DNA from: an uncultured Lachnospiraceae bacterium
GTDB lineage: Bacteria > Bacillota > Clostridia > Lachnospirales > Lachnospiraceae
DNA length: 64,000 bases
Assembly: GCA_947626775.1 (NCBI GenBank)
Contig: CANQTL010000010.1
Span: 20,192-84,191, forward strand
Direction of reading: 5' to 3'
Shown: positions 63,770 to 64,000 of the stretch, piece by piece
Position numbering within the stretch: the stretch's first letter is position 1
How the letters are laid out: each line of letters opens with the position of its first letter
Translations under genes and position numbers: made by a program
The notes under the pieces: generated by a model
What the model was told of the DNA's origin: nothing
The model's database searches: none
Seen by the model: the letters and a program-made list of their open reading frames with translations, nothing else

Positions 63770-64000
63770 CAAAATCTTAGACACCAATCAGTAGATTTAT
63801 TCTATATGCAAAGTGATGTATGGATTTTTCTATCAATATTTTTGCTTTATCGTTATTTTTCTAACTCCGTATATTTGACATATGCGGATATTTAATGATA
63901 TATTTATGGAGATAGTTAAAAGTACAAAGACTAACTATTAAAAGTCAAGCCCTGAATTGAAATTTTCCGAATGAATTGCAGAGATGTATTTCAGATAAAA

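Noticed and set aside
1..64000. tRNA, rRNA and CRISPR arrays
   Set aside because: No cloverleaf-like gene, rRNA segment or regularly spaced direct repeat was found on reading; the repeats at 47.6 kb are too few and too irregular for CRISPR.

Overview
The window looks like a low-to-mid GC Firmicute of the Clostridia, most likely a Lachnospiraceae-type gut anaerobe. The reasons are AGGAGG-type ribosome binding sites, the short ProRS, the Firmicute-type GalT, MutS2, YhaM, an RlmD with a clostridial C-terminal extension, a BlaI/BlaR1-type pair and several mobile-element relics. No rRNA, tRNA or CRISPR array was seen. All assignments come from reading the sequence and protein families, without database searches.

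Layout. (A) 1-18.5 kb is an AT-richer accessory locus that couples Ser/Thr signalling to type VII (WXG100) secretion substrates. It holds a LytTR regulator, an unknown partner, a membrane Ser/Thr kinase with a C-terminal TPR region, five membrane-anchored TPR paralogues plus one remnant, a YukD/EsaB-like protein, five consecutive different WXG100 proteins, an effector-like protein, a DUF4176-like protein and a VWA-TM-FHA protein. No EssC/EssB/EsaA machinery is visible inside the window. (B) 18.76-26.32 kb is a surface-modification operon resembling dlt: transglutaminase-like protein, Asp/Glu-type racemase, adenylation enzyme, carrier protein, MBOAT acyltransferase, SGNH-like protein and lipoprotein. 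(C) 26.3-27.6 kb is a graveyard of mobile-element fragments (PD-(D/E)XK transposase relic, internally deleted serine recombinase) with G9 tracts and hairpins. It marks the junction to GC-richer chromosome.

(D) 27.6-61.6 kb is ordinary chromosome: RluA-type pseudouridine synthase, YtvI/AI-2E-type permease, a double-length O-antigen-ligase-like protein, proS, ackA, a BlaI/M56 pair, PTS enzyme I, a two-gene phosphorelay, galT, a DnaQ-like exonuclease, a VanW protein, a HypE-like protein, an Lrp regulator with an aminotransferase, trmL, an OmpR/HK pair, mutS2, a catalytically dead HtrA homologue, yhaM and rlmD. (E) 61.6-64 kb is again mobile: fragments of two transposase genes, apparently nested, then a divergent HTH/small-protein pair of the kind found on conjugative transposons.

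The most interesting unit is (A). The kinase carries a three-fold D-x-T-x-L-L repeat in its activation segment, and a predicted cytoplasmic FHA domain sits in the same locus. The TPR paralogues share a nearly constant cytoplasmic-TM-TPR half but have diverged C-terminal domains. This suggests a phospho-threonine-controlled surface/secretion system with a diversified set of external domains.
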